This document shows positions 41,510-52,410 of a stretch of DNA of 64,000 nt, in pieces. Source of the DNA: an uncultured Ectothiorhodospiraceae bacterium (GTDB lineage: Bacteria; Pseudomonadota; Gammaproteobacteria; Nitrococcales; Nitrococcaceae); contig CAJXKP010000003.1 of the NCBI GenBank assembly GCA_913055565.1, forward strand, positions 1 through 64,000, in the 5' to 3' direction. The stretch's first letter is position 1, and each line of letters starts with the position of its first letter. The position numbers were made by a program, and so were the translations under genes. Under the pieces are notes generated by a model that was not told the DNA's origin, did no database searches, and was given only the letters and a program-made list of their open reading frames with translations.

Positions 41510-41899
41510 TTAACCGGTAGCCATCAGGTAGCGGCAGACGACGAGCCCGAGCCAGGCGGCGCCGAGGCAGACCCCAACATTGGCCAGTACATTAACCCCG
41601 GCACGCAGCGCATGGCCCTGCTGCAGCAGTGTCAGCGTATCCAGCGAGAACGTTGAGAAGGTCGTCAGCGCGCCGATGAAGCCGACCAGGATCGCGGCAC
41701 GCCACAGGCCGCCCGAACGCTGCGCTAAAGCCACATACACCGCCCCAATGGCCAGACTGCCGACAACGTTGACCGTGAGGGTGCCCCATGGGAAAGCGGT
41801 ACCCAACCAGCGCTGCATGGCCTGGGCGATCAGGTGGCGACTCGTGGCGCCCAAGGCCCCGCCTGCCGCGATTGCGGCCAACTCACGTAGCAGCTGCAC
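41510..41899 (-). CDS. crcB: fluoride exporter CrcB/Fluc
   Basis: A 129-residue protein with four membrane helices. It forms a dual-topology dimeric channel that releases fluoride. GGALGATSRH at the N terminus, WGTLTVNVVGSLAIG and FIGALTTFSTFS (with the conserved polar track) are diagnostic. The 67 bases between it and rarA show no fluoride riboswitch. Confidence 0.95.
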   Translation of the reverse strand: MQLLRELAAIAAGGALGATSRHLIAQAMQRWLGTAFPWGTLTVNVVGSLAIGAVYVALAQRSGGLWRAAILVGFIGALTTFSTFSLDTLTLLQQGHALRAGVNVLANVGVCLGAAWLGLVVCRYLMATG

Positions 41900-41966
41900 G
41901 AGCGCGCCGCCCTTGCCACTAAACGAGCTGAGATTGTAGCGCGCCGCCCGGGGCTAGCCCAGCGTC

Positions 41967-43262
41967 CTATACGTCACCGGCGTCCCGATCACGGGCGCGC
42001 AGCCGCTCAAACCGTTGCTGGATACGTTGTTCCAGCCCGCGATCCGTGGGTTCATAGTATCGCCGCCCCACTAACTCATCCGGCAGATACTGCTCACCAG
42101 CGGCATAGGCCTCAGGCTCATCATGGGCGTAGCGATACGCATGCCCATAGCCCAACTCCTTCATCAGGCGCGTCGGCGCATTGCGCAGATGGACCGGCAC
42201 CTCCAACGAGCCGTACTGCCGCGCCTCGGCCATGGCGGCATTGAAGGCCGTGTAGACGGCGTTACTCTTGGGCACGCTCGCAAGATACGCTACGGCGTGC
42301 GCGATGGTCAGCTCACCCTCGGGGCTACCCAGCCGCTCCTGAGCCTGCCACGCGTCCAGCGCTACCGATAGGCCGCGGGGATCGGCATTACCGATGTCCT
42401 CCGACGCCATGCGCACGACCCGACGCGCGATGTAGAGGGGGTCACAGCCGCCCTCTAACATCCGAGCGAGCCAGTACAGCGCGCCATCCGGGCTGGAGCC
42501 ACGCACCGCCTTGTGGAGCGCCGAGATCTGGTCGTAGAAGGCGTCGCCACCATTATCGAAGCGCAGTCGCGCCCCACCGGCCGCCGCCTCTTGAACGAGC
42601 TCGCGGGTCAGCGTGGCGTGGCCATCGCAGAGATCCGAGGCGACCTCGAGCAGACTCAATGCCGTGCGGGCATCGCCGTCGGCGGCGTCGAGCAGGAGCG
42701 TCCGCGCCTCGCGGCTGAGGCCCAGCTGTCTCTCGCCCAGGCCTCGCTGCCCGTCGGCTAACGCCCGATCCACCAGGGCACCTAACTCCTCGCCCTCAAT
42801 GCGGCGCAGTACGTAGGTTCGCAGGCGTGACAGGAGGGCGTTATTGAGCTCGAACGAGGGATTCTCCGTGGTGGCGCCGACGAAGATTAGCGTGCCGTCC
42901 TCGACGTAGGGCAGGAAGGCATCCTGCTGGCTCTTATTGAAGCGATGGGCCTCATCGACGAATAATAGCGTGCGACGCCCGGCCGCTAGGTTCTCAGACG
43001 CCTGATTCGCCGCTGACCGGATCTCCTTGACGCCGCTCATCACCGCGGAGAGTGTAAGAAACTCGGCATCCGCATACACCGCGATGAGGCGCGCCAGCGT
43101 GGTCTTACCGGTACCCGGCGGTCCCCAGAAAAGCATGGAGTGCGGGCGCCCCCCCTCGATCGCCTGTCGCAGGGCCTTCCCGGGCGCTAACAGATGGGAT
43201 TGGCCAACGAACTCATCGAGATGGGCGGGCCGCATCCGGTCAGCCAGCGGACCGGCCTCCAT
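41967..43262 (-). CDS. rarA: replication-associated recombination protein A (MgsA)
   Basis: A 431-residue AAA+ ATPase related to clamp loaders, acting at stalled replication forks and on SSB-coated DNA. Walker A is GPPGTGKTTLARL, Walker B is LFVDEAHRFNK, and sensor 1 lies in FVGATTENPSFELN. The ATG shares one base with the lolA stop (TGATG), which implies coupling. A TTG directly before it is an alternative start. Confidence 0.95.
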   Translation of the reverse strand: MEAGPLADRMRPAHLDEFVGQSHLLAPGKALRQAIEGGRPHSMLFWGPPGTGKTTLARLIAVYADAEFLTLSAVMSGVKEIRSAANQASENLAAGRRTLLFVDEAHRFNKSQQDAFLPYVEDGTLIFVGATTENPSFELNNALLSRLRTYVLRRIEGEELGALVDRALADGQRGLGERQLGLSREARTLLLDAADGDARTALSLLEVASDLCDGHATLTRELVQEAAAGGARLRFDNGGDAFYDQISALHKAVRGSSPDGALYWLARMLEGGCDPLYIARRVVRMASEDIGNADPRGLSVALDAWQAQERLGSPEGELTIAHAVAYLASVPKSNAVYTAFNAAMAEARQYGSLEVPVHLRNAPTRLMKELGYGHAYRYAHDEPEAYAAGEQYLPDELVGRRYYEPTDRGLEQRIQQRFERLRARDRDAGDV

Positions 43263-43894
43263 CAACGCGACCGGCGCTCGAACGCGTCCGGGGCGATGAC
43301 ATCCGCATCGTCGGGGATCTCGAACCGGAATCGTTCCGCCGGTATAGAGACATTACGCTCGAGCTCATCGAGGCTCAGCCGCATCGTCTGACCGAGCCCG
43401 TCACTGACCTCCACCGTCGCGGGAACGCCCTCGCGTAAGCGCAGCCGCACGCTCTGGAATTGCCAGTCCTCGTCACGCGGCTCAAGACGATACCAGCCGT
43501 CCTCGCCCTCGCGGATGCGGAAGCTAGCTTGCAGGTCTTGGAAGTCACCACTGAGTACCACCGCCGGGCCCACACCCAACACCTCCTCGATGGGACGTAT
43601 GGTGACTTGAAGGAGCTCGACGTCGTGCGAGTACAGCCACTTGCCGTTCGAAACTAGGCGCTGCTTAAACGGCGTCTCGTAGAACCAGTGGAACCGATCC
43701 GGGCGCTTGAGGCTGAACTGGCCCTTGGATCGCTTGACCACTTGCCCTTGTTCGTCGCGGGTGACCTGCTTGAACGTGCCCTGCAGTGAGCTGACGGACT
43801 CGTAATACTCGCGTAATGGCTCAGTGCTCGCCGAGATCGGCGCACCGCCGAGGCCGACAAGGATACCTACTAGGCTAACAATGGCTGCGCGCAC
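43262..43894 (-). CDS. lolA: outer-membrane lipoprotein carrier protein LolA
   Basis: A 210-residue periplasmic chaperone that carries lipoproteins from LolCDE to LolB. An N-terminal signal peptide (about 1-23) is followed by the LolA fold: LQGTFKQVTRDEQGQVVKRSKGQFSLKRPDRFHWFYETPF. The start codon is GTG with GGAGGGG 5 bases upstream. It lies 27 bases after ftsK; the ftsK-lolA-rarA order is conserved. Confidence 0.94.
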   Translation of the reverse strand: MRAAIVSLVGILVGLGGAPISASTEPLREYYESVSSLQGTFKQVTRDEQGQVVKRSKGQFSLKRPDRFHWFYETPFKQRLVSNGKWLYSHDVELLQVTIRPIEEVLGVGPAVVLSGDFQDLQASFRIREGEDGWYRLEPRDEDWQFQSVRLRLREGVPATVEVSDGLGQTMRLSLDELERNVSIPAERFRFEIPDDADVIAPDAFERRSR

Positions 43895-43921
43895 GAATTC
43901 CCCTCCGCGGATTGCAAGCGC

Positions 43922-46291
43922 TTACTCGGCCGGCGGCGGCGCCGAGACCAAGATCTGGCGGCTGCCGTTGGACTCCAGGGGCCCGACCACCCCGGCGGCC
44001 TCCATTTCCTCGACCAGACGGGCGGCTCGATTGTAGCCGATCTTGAGCCGTCGCTGGACGCCCGAGATGGATGCCTTTTGCGTCTCGGTAACCACCTTGA
44101 CCGCCTGGTCATAGAGCGGATCGGCGTCCTCACCACCGCCGCTATCCGGGCTCATGCCGGGGACATTGGCGGCATCTTGCGGGGCCTCCTGGAGGATGTC
44201 GCGCGCATACTCCGGCCCGCCCATGGCCTTGAGGTGGTCAACCACGCGATGCACCTCCGCGTCGGAGACGAATGCCCCGTGGACACGTTCCGGTATACCG
44301 CGGCTACTGGGTCCAGCATAGAGCATATCGCCATGACCGAGCAGCGACTCCGCCCCCATCTGGTCGAGAATGGTGCGTGAATCCACCTTCGAGGAGACCT
44401 GGAACGCCATGCGCGTCGGGATATTCGCCTTAATCAGCCCGGTAATGACATCAACCGACGGGCGCTGCGTCGCCAGGATCAGATGGATACCGGCCGCCCG
44501 CGCCTTTTGTGCCAGTCGGGCAATGAGCTCCTCCACCTTCTTGCCGACCATCATCATCATGTCGGCGAACTCATCGACCACCACCACCACGTACGGCATG
44601 GTCTCCAGCGTCGGTGCCTCGCCGGCCTGTGGATCGAGCTGATCGGCTTCCGAGGGACTCCAGAGCGGATCCCGAAGCGGTTCGCCGGCCTCGCGGGCCT
44701 CCCGAATCCGTTGGTTGAGCCCATCGATATTGCGTACCCCCAGGCTCGCCATGAGCTTGTAGCGCCGTTCCATCTCGGCGACGCACCAGCGCAGGGCGTT
44801 GGCCGCCTCGTTCATATCCGTGACCACCGGCGCCAGCAGATGCGGGATGCTCTCGTAGACGGACAGCTCCAGCATCTTGGGGTCGATCATGATGGTGCGC
44901 ACCTCCTCCGGGGTATTCTTGTAGAGGAGGCTCAGGATCATGCCGTTCACACCCACCGACTTACCCGATCCCGTGGTACCAGCAACCAACAGGTGCGGCA
45001 TCTTACCCAGATCCACCACGACCGGCTGGCCACCGATATCCTTACCAATGGCCAAGCTCAGGGCCGACTCGGATTGCTGATAGTTATCGGAACGAATGAT
45101 CTCAGAGAGCGCGATGGACTCGCGTTGCTTGTTCGGTATCTCGAGGCCGACCACCGACTTGCCCGGGATGACCTCTACGACCCGCACGGAAGTCACTGAC
45201 AACGCGCGCGCCAGATCCTTGGAGAGGTTCGTGATCTTGGACACCTTGACCCCGGGCGCCGGTTGCAGCTCGAAGCGGGTTACTACCGGTCCGGGATGCA
45301 CCGCGGCCACCTCGACACTGACACCGAAGTCACCCAGCTTGGTCTCGACCAGCTCAGAGATGGCATCCAGATCCTGCTGGCTGTAACCCCGCTTATGCTG
45401 CGGGGCCTCATCCAGCAGATTCACCGGCGGCATGCTGCCCTCCCCCGGGACCGACGACTTTGGCGGCTGCTTCGAGGCGCGCTTGCCGGATGCTGGCTTG
45501 GCTTGCGGTTTCGACGGTGCCGGCGAGGGTTCAGGCGCCTCGATACGCGGCGGCTCGCTCGGCCCAGTACCGATAACCGGATCACTCGCAGCAACGGGCA
45601 TCGGTTCCGGCGGCCGGGCCTTGCGACGATCGGCCCACCGTCGCCGCAGCGAGCCCAGCCCGCGACGACAGGCTGCTCCCATTCGCAGCACCCAACGGCC
45701 CACCGCATCCATGAGCTGTATCCAGGACAGACCGCTAAACACGGTAACGCCAGCGAGGCAAAACGCCAGGCTCAGAAGGGTCGCGCCATCAAAACCGAAG
45801 CCGTCGCGCAAGGCAGCACCAACCGCAGTCCCCACGGCACCGCCCGAGGCCATGGGAACCGTGCCTGTCACGGGCTCGACGTGGTAATAGGCCAGGACAT
45901 CGCCAGCGAGAACAGCTAACACGAAACCCGCAAACCGAACCCCAAGCAACCCCCAGCGCACGGGCTGCGCGGCGCGCTGCCAGCGATAGACGCGCACGCC
46001 AAGGGCGACGATGAGCACAGGCAGCAGATACGCCAGATAGCCGAACAGGTACAGGCTCACATCAGCGAAATAGGCCCCAAAGATGCCGCCCTGGTTCGCG
46101 ACGCCCGGGGTAGCCGCCTCATAGCTCCACCCGGGGTCCTTGGGGTCATAGGTCACGAGGGCCAGCAGCATCAAGCCCGCCACCGCTAAAAGCAGCACTA
46201 GGGCGGCCTCACGCAGGACCCGATTAAGAGGCTGGGTCACCAACACGGATGCCTGGCTGGTGCCGGATTGGGCCTCGGAGACATCATCCAT
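43922..46291 (-). CDS. ftsK: DNA translocase FtsK
   Basis: A 789-residue division-septum DNA pump. The N terminus has four to five membrane helices (within about 26-195), then a Pro/Lys-rich linker (about 225-300), the RecA-like motor with Walker A GTTGSGKS near residue 435, and the C-terminal gamma winged helix ([41 protein letters not shown]), which reads KOPS and activates XerD. Upstream there is an AT-rich stretch at 46320-46360 that probably holds its promoter. The linker is short compared with E. coli FtsK. Confidence 0.97.
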   Translation of the reverse strand: MDDVSEAQSGTSQASVLVTQPLNRVLREAALVLLLAVAGLMLLALVTYDPKDPGWSYEAATPGVANQGGIFGAYFADVSLYLFGYLAYLLPVLIVALGVRVYRWQRAAQPVRWGLLGVRFAGFVLAVLAGDVLAYYHVEPVTGTVPMASGGAVGTAVGAALRDGFGFDGATLLSLAFCLAGVTVFSGLSWIQLMDAVGRWVLRMGAACRRGLGSLRRRWADRRKARPPEPMPVAASDPVIGTGPSEPPRIEAPEPSPAPSKPQAKPASGKRASKQPPKSSVPGEGSMPPVNLLDEAPQHKRGYSQQDLDAISELVETKLGDFGVSVEVAAVHPGPVVTRFELQPAPGVKVSKITNLSKDLARALSVTSVRVVEVIPGKSVVGLEIPNKQRESIALSEIIRSDNYQQSESALSLAIGKDIGGQPVVVDLGKMPHLLVAGTTGSGKSVGVNGMILSLLYKNTPEEVRTIMIDPKMLELSVYESIPHLLAPVVTDMNEAANALRWCVAEMERRYKLMASLGVRNIDGLNQRIREAREAGEPLRDPLWSPSEADQLDPQAGEAPTLETMPYVVVVVDEFADMMMMVGKKVEELIARLAQKARAAGIHLILATQRPSVDVITGLIKANIPTRMAFQVSSKVDSRTILDQMGAESLLGHGDMLYAGPSSRGIPERVHGAFVSDAEVHRVVDHLKAMGGPEYARDILQEAPQDAANVPGMSPDSGGGEDADPLYDQAVKVVTETQKASISGVQRRLKIGYNRAARLVEEMEAAGVVGPLESNGSRQILVSAPPPAE

Positions 46292-46501
46292 CGAGATTCA
46301 GATACGGAAACAAGAGTTGCCTATAACCCCGCATTTATTATTAATTTAACCCTGTAATGACAGCCAGGCAAGCAAGCGCAGCCATGGCAGTCCACCGCGA
46401 CGAACCGCTAGCATCACAGTCTGGGCGTCGCGGTCCCCAGCCGCAATGACGACGAACGCCGCCCATTATCAATCCCGCAGCGCCACTATAGGCTCGCCAC
46501 C

Positions 46502-47668
46502 ATGGAACTAACGACCGCGTCTCGTCTCTCGGACATACCCGCCGACGCCTGGGACGCACTAAACCCGGATGAGTATCCCTTCCTCCGGCACGGCTTCCTC
46601 GACGCCTTGGAACGCCATGGCGCCGTCACGGCACGCACCGGTTGGCAACCCCATCACCTACTCCTCCATGACGACGACACCCTGGTGGCCGCCGTCCCGG
46701 CCTATCTTAAGAGCCACTCGTGGGGTGAATTCGTGTTCGACTTCGCGTGGGCCGATGCCTATGAGCGCTATGGCGGCGCGTATTACCCCAAACTCGTCGG
46801 CGCCATCCCCCTGACGCCGGCAACGGGACCCCGCGTCCTAGCCCGCCCAACCACCGATCGGGGTGATGCCGTCGACAGGCTGGCGAGCGGCGCCAGGCAG
46901 CGCGCCAGCGAGAACGGGCTGAGCTCGGCCCACTGGCTCTTTCCCAACCCCGACGACGCGGCCGCCCTCGCGGCGGCAGGCTACAGCATCCGGCACGGCT
47001 GCCAGTTCCACTGGTTCAACCCCGGCTACCAGGACTTCGATGACTTCCTGGCGCGCTTGACTGCCAAGAAACGCAAGAACATCCGTCGCGAGCGCCGGAA
47101 CGTCGCCCAGGCCGGAATCCGATTCCGCATCGTACACGGCGACGAGGCGGAGCCGGCCCTCTGGGACGCCATGCATCGCTTCTATCGCACGACATTCGAG
47201 CTCCACGGCAATCTGCCTCTCATCAGTCGCGATTGCTTCGCCGCCATGGGCGAGGCCTTAGCGTGGCGCATGGTGCTTATCGTCGCCGAGCGCGATGGCA
47301 CTCCCATCGCGGGCGCTATCTGCTTTCGCGATCGCCAGCGCCTCTACGGCCGTTATTGGGGCTGTGACACGGAGATCGACGGCCTGCACTTCGAGGCCTG
47401 CTACTACCAGGGTATCGAGTACTGCATCCATCATGGCCTTCAGTGCTTCGAGCCGGGTGCCCAGGGGGAGCATAAGATAGCCCGGGGATTCGTGCCGACC
47501 ATCACGCGCTCGGCGCATTATTTTCCCGACGCCGGATTCCAGCGTGCGGTCTCGGACTTCCTCGCCCGTGAGCGGCGGGCGGTGTACGAATACGCCCAGC
47601 GCCTTACAATGGAGGGACCGTATCGCACCGAGCACGAACCCGCCGTCGTCGACGGTCGCGAGCCCTGA
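46502..47668 (+). CDS. FemAB-like GNAT acyltransferase (COG3146 family)
   Basis: A 388-residue protein of the peptidogalycan/FemAB-like group. AKKRKNIRRERRNVAQAGIRF, VAERDGTPIAGAICFRDRQRLYGRYWGC and GAQGEHKIARGFVPTITRSAHYF are the typical conserved blocks. The fold transfers an acyl or aminoacyl group, but the substrate is unknown. It has no signal peptide. It occupies the place where I recall trxB between ftsK and aat in Pseudomonas, and it diverges from ftsK. TATAGG lies 9 bases before the ATG. Confidence 0.82.
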   Translation: MELTTASRLSDIPADAWDALNPDEYPFLRHGFLDALERHGAVTARTGWQPHHLLLHDDDTLVAAVPAYLKSHSWGEFVFDFAWADAYERYGGAYYPKLVGAIPLTPATGPRVLARPTTDRGDAVDRLASGARQRASENGLSSAHWLFPNPDDAAALAAAGYSIRHGCQFHWFNPGYQDFDDFLARLTAKKRKNIRRERRNVAQAGIRFRIVHGDEAEPALWDAMHRFYRTTFELHGNLPLISRDCFAAMGEALAWRMVLIVAERDGTPIAGAICFRDRQRLYGRYWGCDTEIDGLHFEACYYQGIEYCIHHGLQCFEPGAQGEHKIARGFVPTITRSAHYFPDAGFQRAVSDFLARERRAVYEYAQRLTMEGPYRTEHEPAVVDGREP

Positions 47669-47692
47669 GCCCCGAGATCGCAGTGAGGCCGC

Positions 47693-48430
47693 ATGCTGGC
47701 CGTACCCTGGATTGCTGCTGACGATCACGACACACCGTTCCCCGACGTCGAGCAGGCACTCGCCGAACCGGATGGTCTGCTGGCCATCGGCGGGCCGTTA
47801 TCGCCGGCCCGCCTGGAGCAGGCCTATCGCCGGGGGATATTCCCCTGGTTCAGCACCGATCAGCCGGTCCTCTGGTGGGCACCATCGACAAGGGCGATCA
47901 TGCGACCGGGACAGATGCGTCTCGCGCGCAGCCTGCGTAAACGCCTACGGCGTCGCGACTACCAGGTAAGCGCGGACCAGGACTTTGACAGGGTCATCGG
48001 CGCCTGCGCGGCGGCACGGTCCGACGCCGAGGGGACCTGGATCACGCCGACCATGCGGCAAGCCTACACGGCGCTGCACGAGCGGGGTATCGCCCACTCC
48101 ATTGAGGTCTGGCAAGGTACATGTCTGGGCGGCGGGCTCTACGGCGTCTCGCTGGGAGGTGCTTTCTTCGGTGAATCCATGTTCAGCGCGGTCAGTGACG
48201 GCAGTAAGATCGCGCTGGCCTGGCTCCACGCCCAGCTACGGCAAGCGGACTTCGAGCTCATCGATTGCCAGATGCCTACCGAGCATCTGCTGGGGCTGGG
48301 CGCTGCGTGCCTGACACGCCCTGCCTTCACCACGACACTCGAGCACGCCTTGCGCCAACCAACTCGCGCCGGCCGCTGGTCGCTTGATTCGGAGCTTGAT
48401 CCCCTAACGGCCGGGAGCGCAAACGCATGA
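47693..48430 (+). CDS. aat: leucyl/phenylalanyl-tRNA-protein transferase
   Basis: A 245-residue aminoacyl transferase that adds Leu or Phe to proteins with N-terminal Lys or Arg, making them N-degrons for ClpS/ClpAP. PDGLLAIGGPLSPARLEQAYRRGIFPWF and VSLGGAFFGESMFS are diagnostic. GAGG lies 4 bases before the ATG. Its end overlaps bpt by 4 bases (ATGA). Confidence 0.96.
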   Translation: MLAVPWIAADDHDTPFPDVEQALAEPDGLLAIGGPLSPARLEQAYRRGIFPWFSTDQPVLWWAPSTRAIMRPGQMRLARSLRKRLRRRDYQVSADQDFDRVIGACAAARSDAEGTWITPTMRQAYTALHERGIAHSIEVWQGTCLGGGLYGVSLGGAFFGESMFSAVSDGSKIALAWLHAQLRQADFELIDCQMPTEHLLGLGAACLTRPAFTTTLEHALRQPTRAGRWSLDSELDPLTAGSANA

Positions 48431-49140
48431 CATGGCGAGGTGACGCACCACCGCTGCTGACAACCGGCGACCATCCGTGCCCCTACCTGGATGACCGTTA
48501 CGCACGTACGGCCTTCGTGGACCCGCGCCTGCCGTTCGATCCCGCCCTCTATCGACGCCTCCTGGATGCCGGCTACCGCCGCAGCGGGCCCTACCTCTAC
48601 CGGCCTGCCTGCCCCGGATGTCAGGCCTGCCAAAGCCTGCGCATCCCCGTCGACGCCTTTCGCCCACGGCGACGGCATCGTCGCAATAGGCGCGATAACG
48701 CCCAGCTTGAGTGCAAGCTCGTGACCGGCGGTTTCTACGACACCCACTACCGCCTGTATGAGCGTTATGTCACCGAACGCCACCCGGGCGGCGGTATGGA
48801 TGAGCCAACCCCCGGCGACTATGCCCACTTCCTGTTCGCGAGCTGGTGCGATTCGCTCTGCATGGAACTCCATGAGCCGGATGGGGGCCTGATCGCGGTA
48901 GCCGTTATGGATCACCTCCCTGGCGCCTTGTCGGCCGTGTACACCTTCTATGAGCCGTCACTGGCCAGGCGCGGGCTCGGCACGCACATGATCCTCCGCC
49001 AGATCGAGCTGGCTCGTGAGTGGCGCTACGACTGGCTCTATCTCGGTTACTGGATCGACGGCTGCCAACGCATGGACTACAAGGCTGAGTTCAGGCCTCA
49101 CGATATCCACACGCCCACGGGTTGGTCCCGTCGCCCTTGA
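48427..49140 (+). CDS. bpt: aspartate/glutamate leucyltransferase (Bpt)
   Basis: A 237-residue transferase, related to eukaryotic arginyl transferases. It adds Leu to N-terminal Asp or Glu. CPYLDDRYARTAFVDP with its Cys, GYRRSGPYLYRPACPGCQACQSLRIPV and the C-terminal DWLYLGYWIDGCQRMDYKAEFRPH are typical. With Aat, ClpS and ClpA it gives a full bacterial N-degron pathway within 6 kb. Confidence 0.95.
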   Translation: MTWRGDAPPLLTTGDHPCPYLDDRYARTAFVDPRLPFDPALYRRLLDAGYRRSGPYLYRPACPGCQACQSLRIPVDAFRPRRRHRRNRRDNAQLECKLVTGGFYDTHYRLYERYVTERHPGGGMDEPTPGDYAHFLFASWCDSLCMELHEPDGGLIAVAVMDHLPGALSAVYTFYEPSLARRGLGTHMILRQIELAREWRYDWLYLGYWIDGCQRMDYKAEFRPHDIHTPTGWSRRP

Positions 49141-49235
49141 GGAGGGCTGGTCATTCACTGGCAGGCGGGCCTTGGAAACGATAGAATTAGGCGACTTAAG
49201 GCGCGGTAGCGATCTAAGGCAATCACGAGGACTGA

Positions 49236-49454
49236 ATGGCGAAGGAAGACAACATCCGGATGCAAGGCACGATTACGGACGTGCTGCCCAACACGATGTT
49301 CCGGGTCGAACTAGAGAATGGTCACACCGTTACGGCCCATATCTCCGGGAAGATGCGTAAGCACTATATCCGCATCCTCCGCGGTGACAAGGTCACCGTC
49401 GAACTTACCCCTTACGATCTGAGCAAGGGGCGGATCGTGTATCGCGCCCGCTAG
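49236..49454 (+). CDS. infA: translation initiation factor IF-1
   Basis: A 72-residue S1/OB-fold protein that blocks the ribosomal A site during initiation. The sequence [20 protein letters not shown] and [19 protein letters not shown] is nearly invariant. GAGG lies 5 bases before the ATG. It converges on clpA. Confidence 0.99.
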   Translation: MAKEDNIRMQGTITDVLPNTMFRVELENGHTVTAHISGKMRKHYIRILRGDKVTVELTPYDLSKGRIVYRAR

Positions 49455-49459
49455 GCCGC

Positions 49460-49475
49460 CCGGTCGCGAGACCGG
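49460..49475. terminator. hairpin between convergent infA and clpA
   Basis: CCGGTC and GACCGG form a perfect stem around a GCGA tetraloop, 6 bases after the infA stop and 15 bases after the clpA stop. No T tract. Confidence 0.5.
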
Positions 49476-49490
49476 ACGGTCCGAGGGTCG

Positions 49491-51776
49491 TCATTCCTCG
49501 GGCGAGTCGACGACCTCCTGGGTATTGAAGCCAAAGCTCAGCTCGCCCTCGTCCCCGAGGTCCACCACCACGTGGCCACCGCGACTAAGCCGACCGAAGA
49601 GCAGCTCATCGGCAAGCGGGCGCTTGATGCGGTCCTGGATCAGCCGGCCCATCGGCCGCGCTCCCATGTTCGCATCGTAGCCCTCGCGCGCTAGCCAGTC
49701 CCGAGCCGCGTCGGTGACTTCCAGGGTGACCTTCTTCTCGGCCAGCTGATGGCGCAGATCGCGCACGAACTTATCAGCGACCTTGGCCACAACCTCCTCG
49801 GGCAGCGGATTGAACTGAATAATGGCATCCATGCGGTTGCGGAACTCGGGGGTGAAGATCCGACGAATCGCTTCCAGGGCATCCGTACCGTGATCCTGCG
49901 GCGTGAAGCCTATCGAACGACGGCTCTGCTCCTCGGCGCCCGCATTAGTGGTCATCACCAGCACCACGTTACGGAAATCGGCCTCGCGACCGTTGTTATC
50001 CGTGAGCTTGCCGTGATCCATGACCTGCAGCAGCAGGTTAAAGACATCCGGGTGGGCCTTCTCGATCTCGTCGAGGAGAACCACACAATGGGGGTGCTTG
50101 AGCACCTCCTCGGTCAACAGGCCACCTTGATCGTAGCCGACGTAACCCGGAGGCGCGCCGATGAGCCTTGATACGGTGTGGCGCTCCATATACTCCGACA
50201 TATCGAAGCGCAGCAGATTAATGCCCATCAGCTCGGCGAGCTGACGCGTCACCTCCGTCTTGCCCACACCGGTTGGCCCCGCGAATAGGAAGCTACCGAC
50301 AGGCTTCTCGGTATCCCGCAAACCGGCGCGCGACATCTTGATCGTCGCGGCCAGGCTGTCGATAGCCTGATCCTGGCCGAAGATAGCCCGCTTGAGATCC
50401 TTCTCGATGTTTTCCAACAATCGCATATCCGAGGTCGACACCCGCTTCGGCGGGATGCGCGCCATCTTGGCGATGATGGACTCGACGTCAGGCACATTAA
50501 TCGTCTTCTTACGCTTCGATGGCGGCAGCAGACGCAGGTTGGCGCCAGCCTCATCAATGACATCGATGGCCTTGTCCGGCAGCCGACGGTCCGTGATGTA
50601 TTTCGCAGCTAGCTCGGCCGCCGCCTCGAGTGCGGGATTGGAGTAGCGCACCTGATGATGCGCTTCGAATTTGTCCTTGAGTCCGCGCAGGATCTGGACC
50701 GTATCGGCCACCGACGGCTCCGTGACATCGATCTTCTGGAACCGCCGGGCCAGGGCGCGATCCTTCTCGAAGATGCTTCGATACTCCTGATAGGTGGTCG
50801 AACCGATGCACTTGAGCTCGCCGCTGCCAAGCATCGGCTTCAAGAGATTGGAGGCGTCCATTACTCCCCCCGAGGCGGAACCCGCGCCGATCAGGGTGTG
50901 GATCTCGTCGATGAACAGAATCCCGTTAGGCTCCTTGCGCAACTGAGCCAACAAGGATTTCAAGCGCTTCTCGAAGTCGCCCCGATACTTCGTCCCGGCA
51001 ACGAGGGAACCGAGGTCGAGGGCGTAGATGCGCGCATCGCTGAGCACCTCGGGGGCTTCGCCATCGACAATCAGCTTGGCAAGGCCCTCAGCGATAGCGG
51101 TCTTCCCGACGCCGGCCTCGCCGACGTACAGCGGATTGTTCTTGCGCCGCCGGCAGAGCACCTGAATGGTTCGCTCGACCTCCTGGCGACGGCCCACCAG
51201 GGGATCAATCTTGCCCTGACGCGCTCGCTGGTTGAGATCCGTGGCGAAGCTCTCCAACGGCGTCTTGGCGCTGCTATCCGTCGCCGCCTCCTCATCGTCC
51301 TGCGGGGCGCCCTCCTCGCCCTCCGAGGAATCATCCTCGCCAGGCACCTTGGAGATGCCGTGCGAGACGTAGTTAACGGCATCCAGGCGCGAGATATTCT
51401 GCTTGTGCAGGAAGTAGACCGCCTGCGACTCCTGCTCGCTGAAGATGGCAATCAGTACGTTGGCCCCCGTGACCTCCTTATTGCCGGAGGACTGAACGTG
51501 CAGGATCGCGCGTTGCAGTACGCGCTGAAAGCCCAGGGTCGGCTGGGTCTCGCGGCTGTCATTCTCCGGCAGCAGCGGCGTCGTCTCGTCCAGGAAGGCC
51601 TCAAGGTCCCGGCGCAGTTGATCGACATCCGCGCCGCAGGCCCGTAGGACCTCCAATGCGGCGGGATTGTCCGTTAGGGCGAGCAACAGGTGCTCGACCG
51701 TCAGAAACTCGTGACGCTTATCCCTCGCCTCCTTGAAAGCGAGATTCAGCGTGAACTCCAGCTCTTTACTCAGCAT
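49491..51776 (-). CDS. clpA: ATP-dependent Clp protease ATP-binding subunit ClpA
   Basis: A 761-residue unfoldase with two AAA+ modules. The Clp N domain ([34 protein letters not shown]) is followed by Walker A of D1 (GEAGVGKTA) and of D2 (GPTGVGKTE). The ClpP-contact loop reads [10 protein letters not shown], with IGF where many ClpA proteins have IGL. ATG 51776 fits the family start; the GTG three codons earlier is rejected. It lies 88 bases downstream of clpS. Confidence 0.97.
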   Translation of the reverse strand: MLSKELEFTLNLAFKEARDKRHEFLTVEHLLLALTDNPAALEVLRACGADVDQLRRDLEAFLDETTPLLPENDSRETQPTLGFQRVLQRAILHVQSSGNKEVTGANVLIAIFSEQESQAVYFLHKQNISRLDAVNYVSHGISKVPGEDDSSEGEEGAPQDDEEAATDSSAKTPLESFATDLNQRARQGKIDPLVGRRQEVERTIQVLCRRRKNNPLYVGEAGVGKTAIAEGLAKLIVDGEAPEVLSDARIYALDLGSLVAGTKYRGDFEKRLKSLLAQLRKEPNGILFIDEIHTLIGAGSASGGVMDASNLLKPMLGSGELKCIGSTTYQEYRSIFEKDRALARRFQKIDVTEPSVADTVQILRGLKDKFEAHHQVRYSNPALEAAAELAAKYITDRRLPDKAIDVIDEAGANLRLLPPSKRKKTINVPDVESIIAKMARIPPKRVSTSDMRLLENIEKDLKRAIFGQDQAIDSLAATIKMSRAGLRDTEKPVGSFLFAGPTGVGKTEVTRQLAELMGINLLRFDMSEYMERHTVSRLIGAPPGYVGYDQGGLLTEEVLKHPHCVVLLDEIEKAHPDVFNLLLQVMDHGKLTDNNGREADFRNVVLVMTTNAGAEEQSRRSIGFTPQDHGTDALEAIRRIFTPEFRNRMDAIIQFNPLPEEVVAKVADKFVRDLRHQLAEKKVTLEVTDAARDWLAREGYDANMGARPMGRLIQDRIKRPLADELLFGRLSRGGHVVVDLGDEGELSFGFNTQEVVDSPEE

Positions 51777-51864
51777 GCGCCTCACCCGATACCCGGCCGT
51801 AAAAATCTCTACTCGTGCGACCTGGCCAGTTGCCGGTCGGTTCCAACGGACAGACCCAGTGGCC

Positions 51865-52185
51865 CTACGCCGGCTCCATGGTGCACATCAACGGGTGCTC
51901 ATTCTGACGCGAGTACTCGTTGACCTGGTCCACCTTCGTCTCGGCGACATCGCGACTGAACTCGCCACATACCCCCTTACCCCGAGTATGCACGTGGAGC
52001 ATGATCTGTGTCGCCTTACTACGATCCATGTTGAAGAACGTCTGCAGCACCTCGACCACGAAGTCCATCGGCGTGAAGTCGTCGTTCAACAGCACGACCC
52101 GATAGCGTGGCGGCTCTTTGAGCTCCGGCTTAGCTGTCTCGACTGAGGTGCCATCGTCGTCCGGAAGATTCGGTTCGTCTGCCAT
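51865..52185 (-). CDS. clpS: ClpS, N-degron adaptor of ClpAP
   Basis: A 106-residue adaptor that binds Phe, Leu, Trp or Tyr at protein N termini and hands them to ClpA. The conserved [18 protein letters not shown] (with the Asp-Asp pair and Met of the binding pocket) and [13 protein letters not shown] (with His) are present. ATG 52185 gives the usual length of 106; the open frame extends 16 codons further without support. Confidence 0.96.
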   Translation of the reverse strand: MADEPNLPDDDGTSVETAKPELKEPPRYRVVLLNDDFTPMDFVVEVLQTFFNMDRSKATQIMLHVHTRGKGVCGEFSRDVAETKVDQVNEYSRQNEHPLMCTMEPA

Positions 52186-52353
52186 GGTTCCGATTGATCG
52201 CCGTAAGGCTAAAGATGGGCCCGAAATGGGCATTTTAAAGGGGGGCGGCTAACGGCTTCGCGGCAACGATGAGGCTGCGCTAGGCCGACCCGCACTGCTG
52301 GGAGCCTATCATAGTGCGGTGGGCGGCCGCCGTAGCCGTGCCGTACCAGCGGC

Positions 52354-52380
52354 GCCCGGAGCCGGCGGTCGGCCCCGGGC
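52354..52380 (-). terminator. possible terminator after aceA
   Basis: GCCCGG (52354-52359) and CCGGGC (52375-52380) enclose a GC-rich loop that can pair further (CCGG/CCGG). It lies about 30 bases after the aceA stop on the minus strand. No T tract is seen. Confidence 0.35.
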
Positions 52381-52410
52381 TGGGTCTAATAACCCTTAGG
52401 TTGGCGTCGT

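Noticed and set aside
41900-41966. Fluoride riboswitch before crcB
   Set aside because: The gap is only 67 bases and shows none of the conserved riboswitch core.
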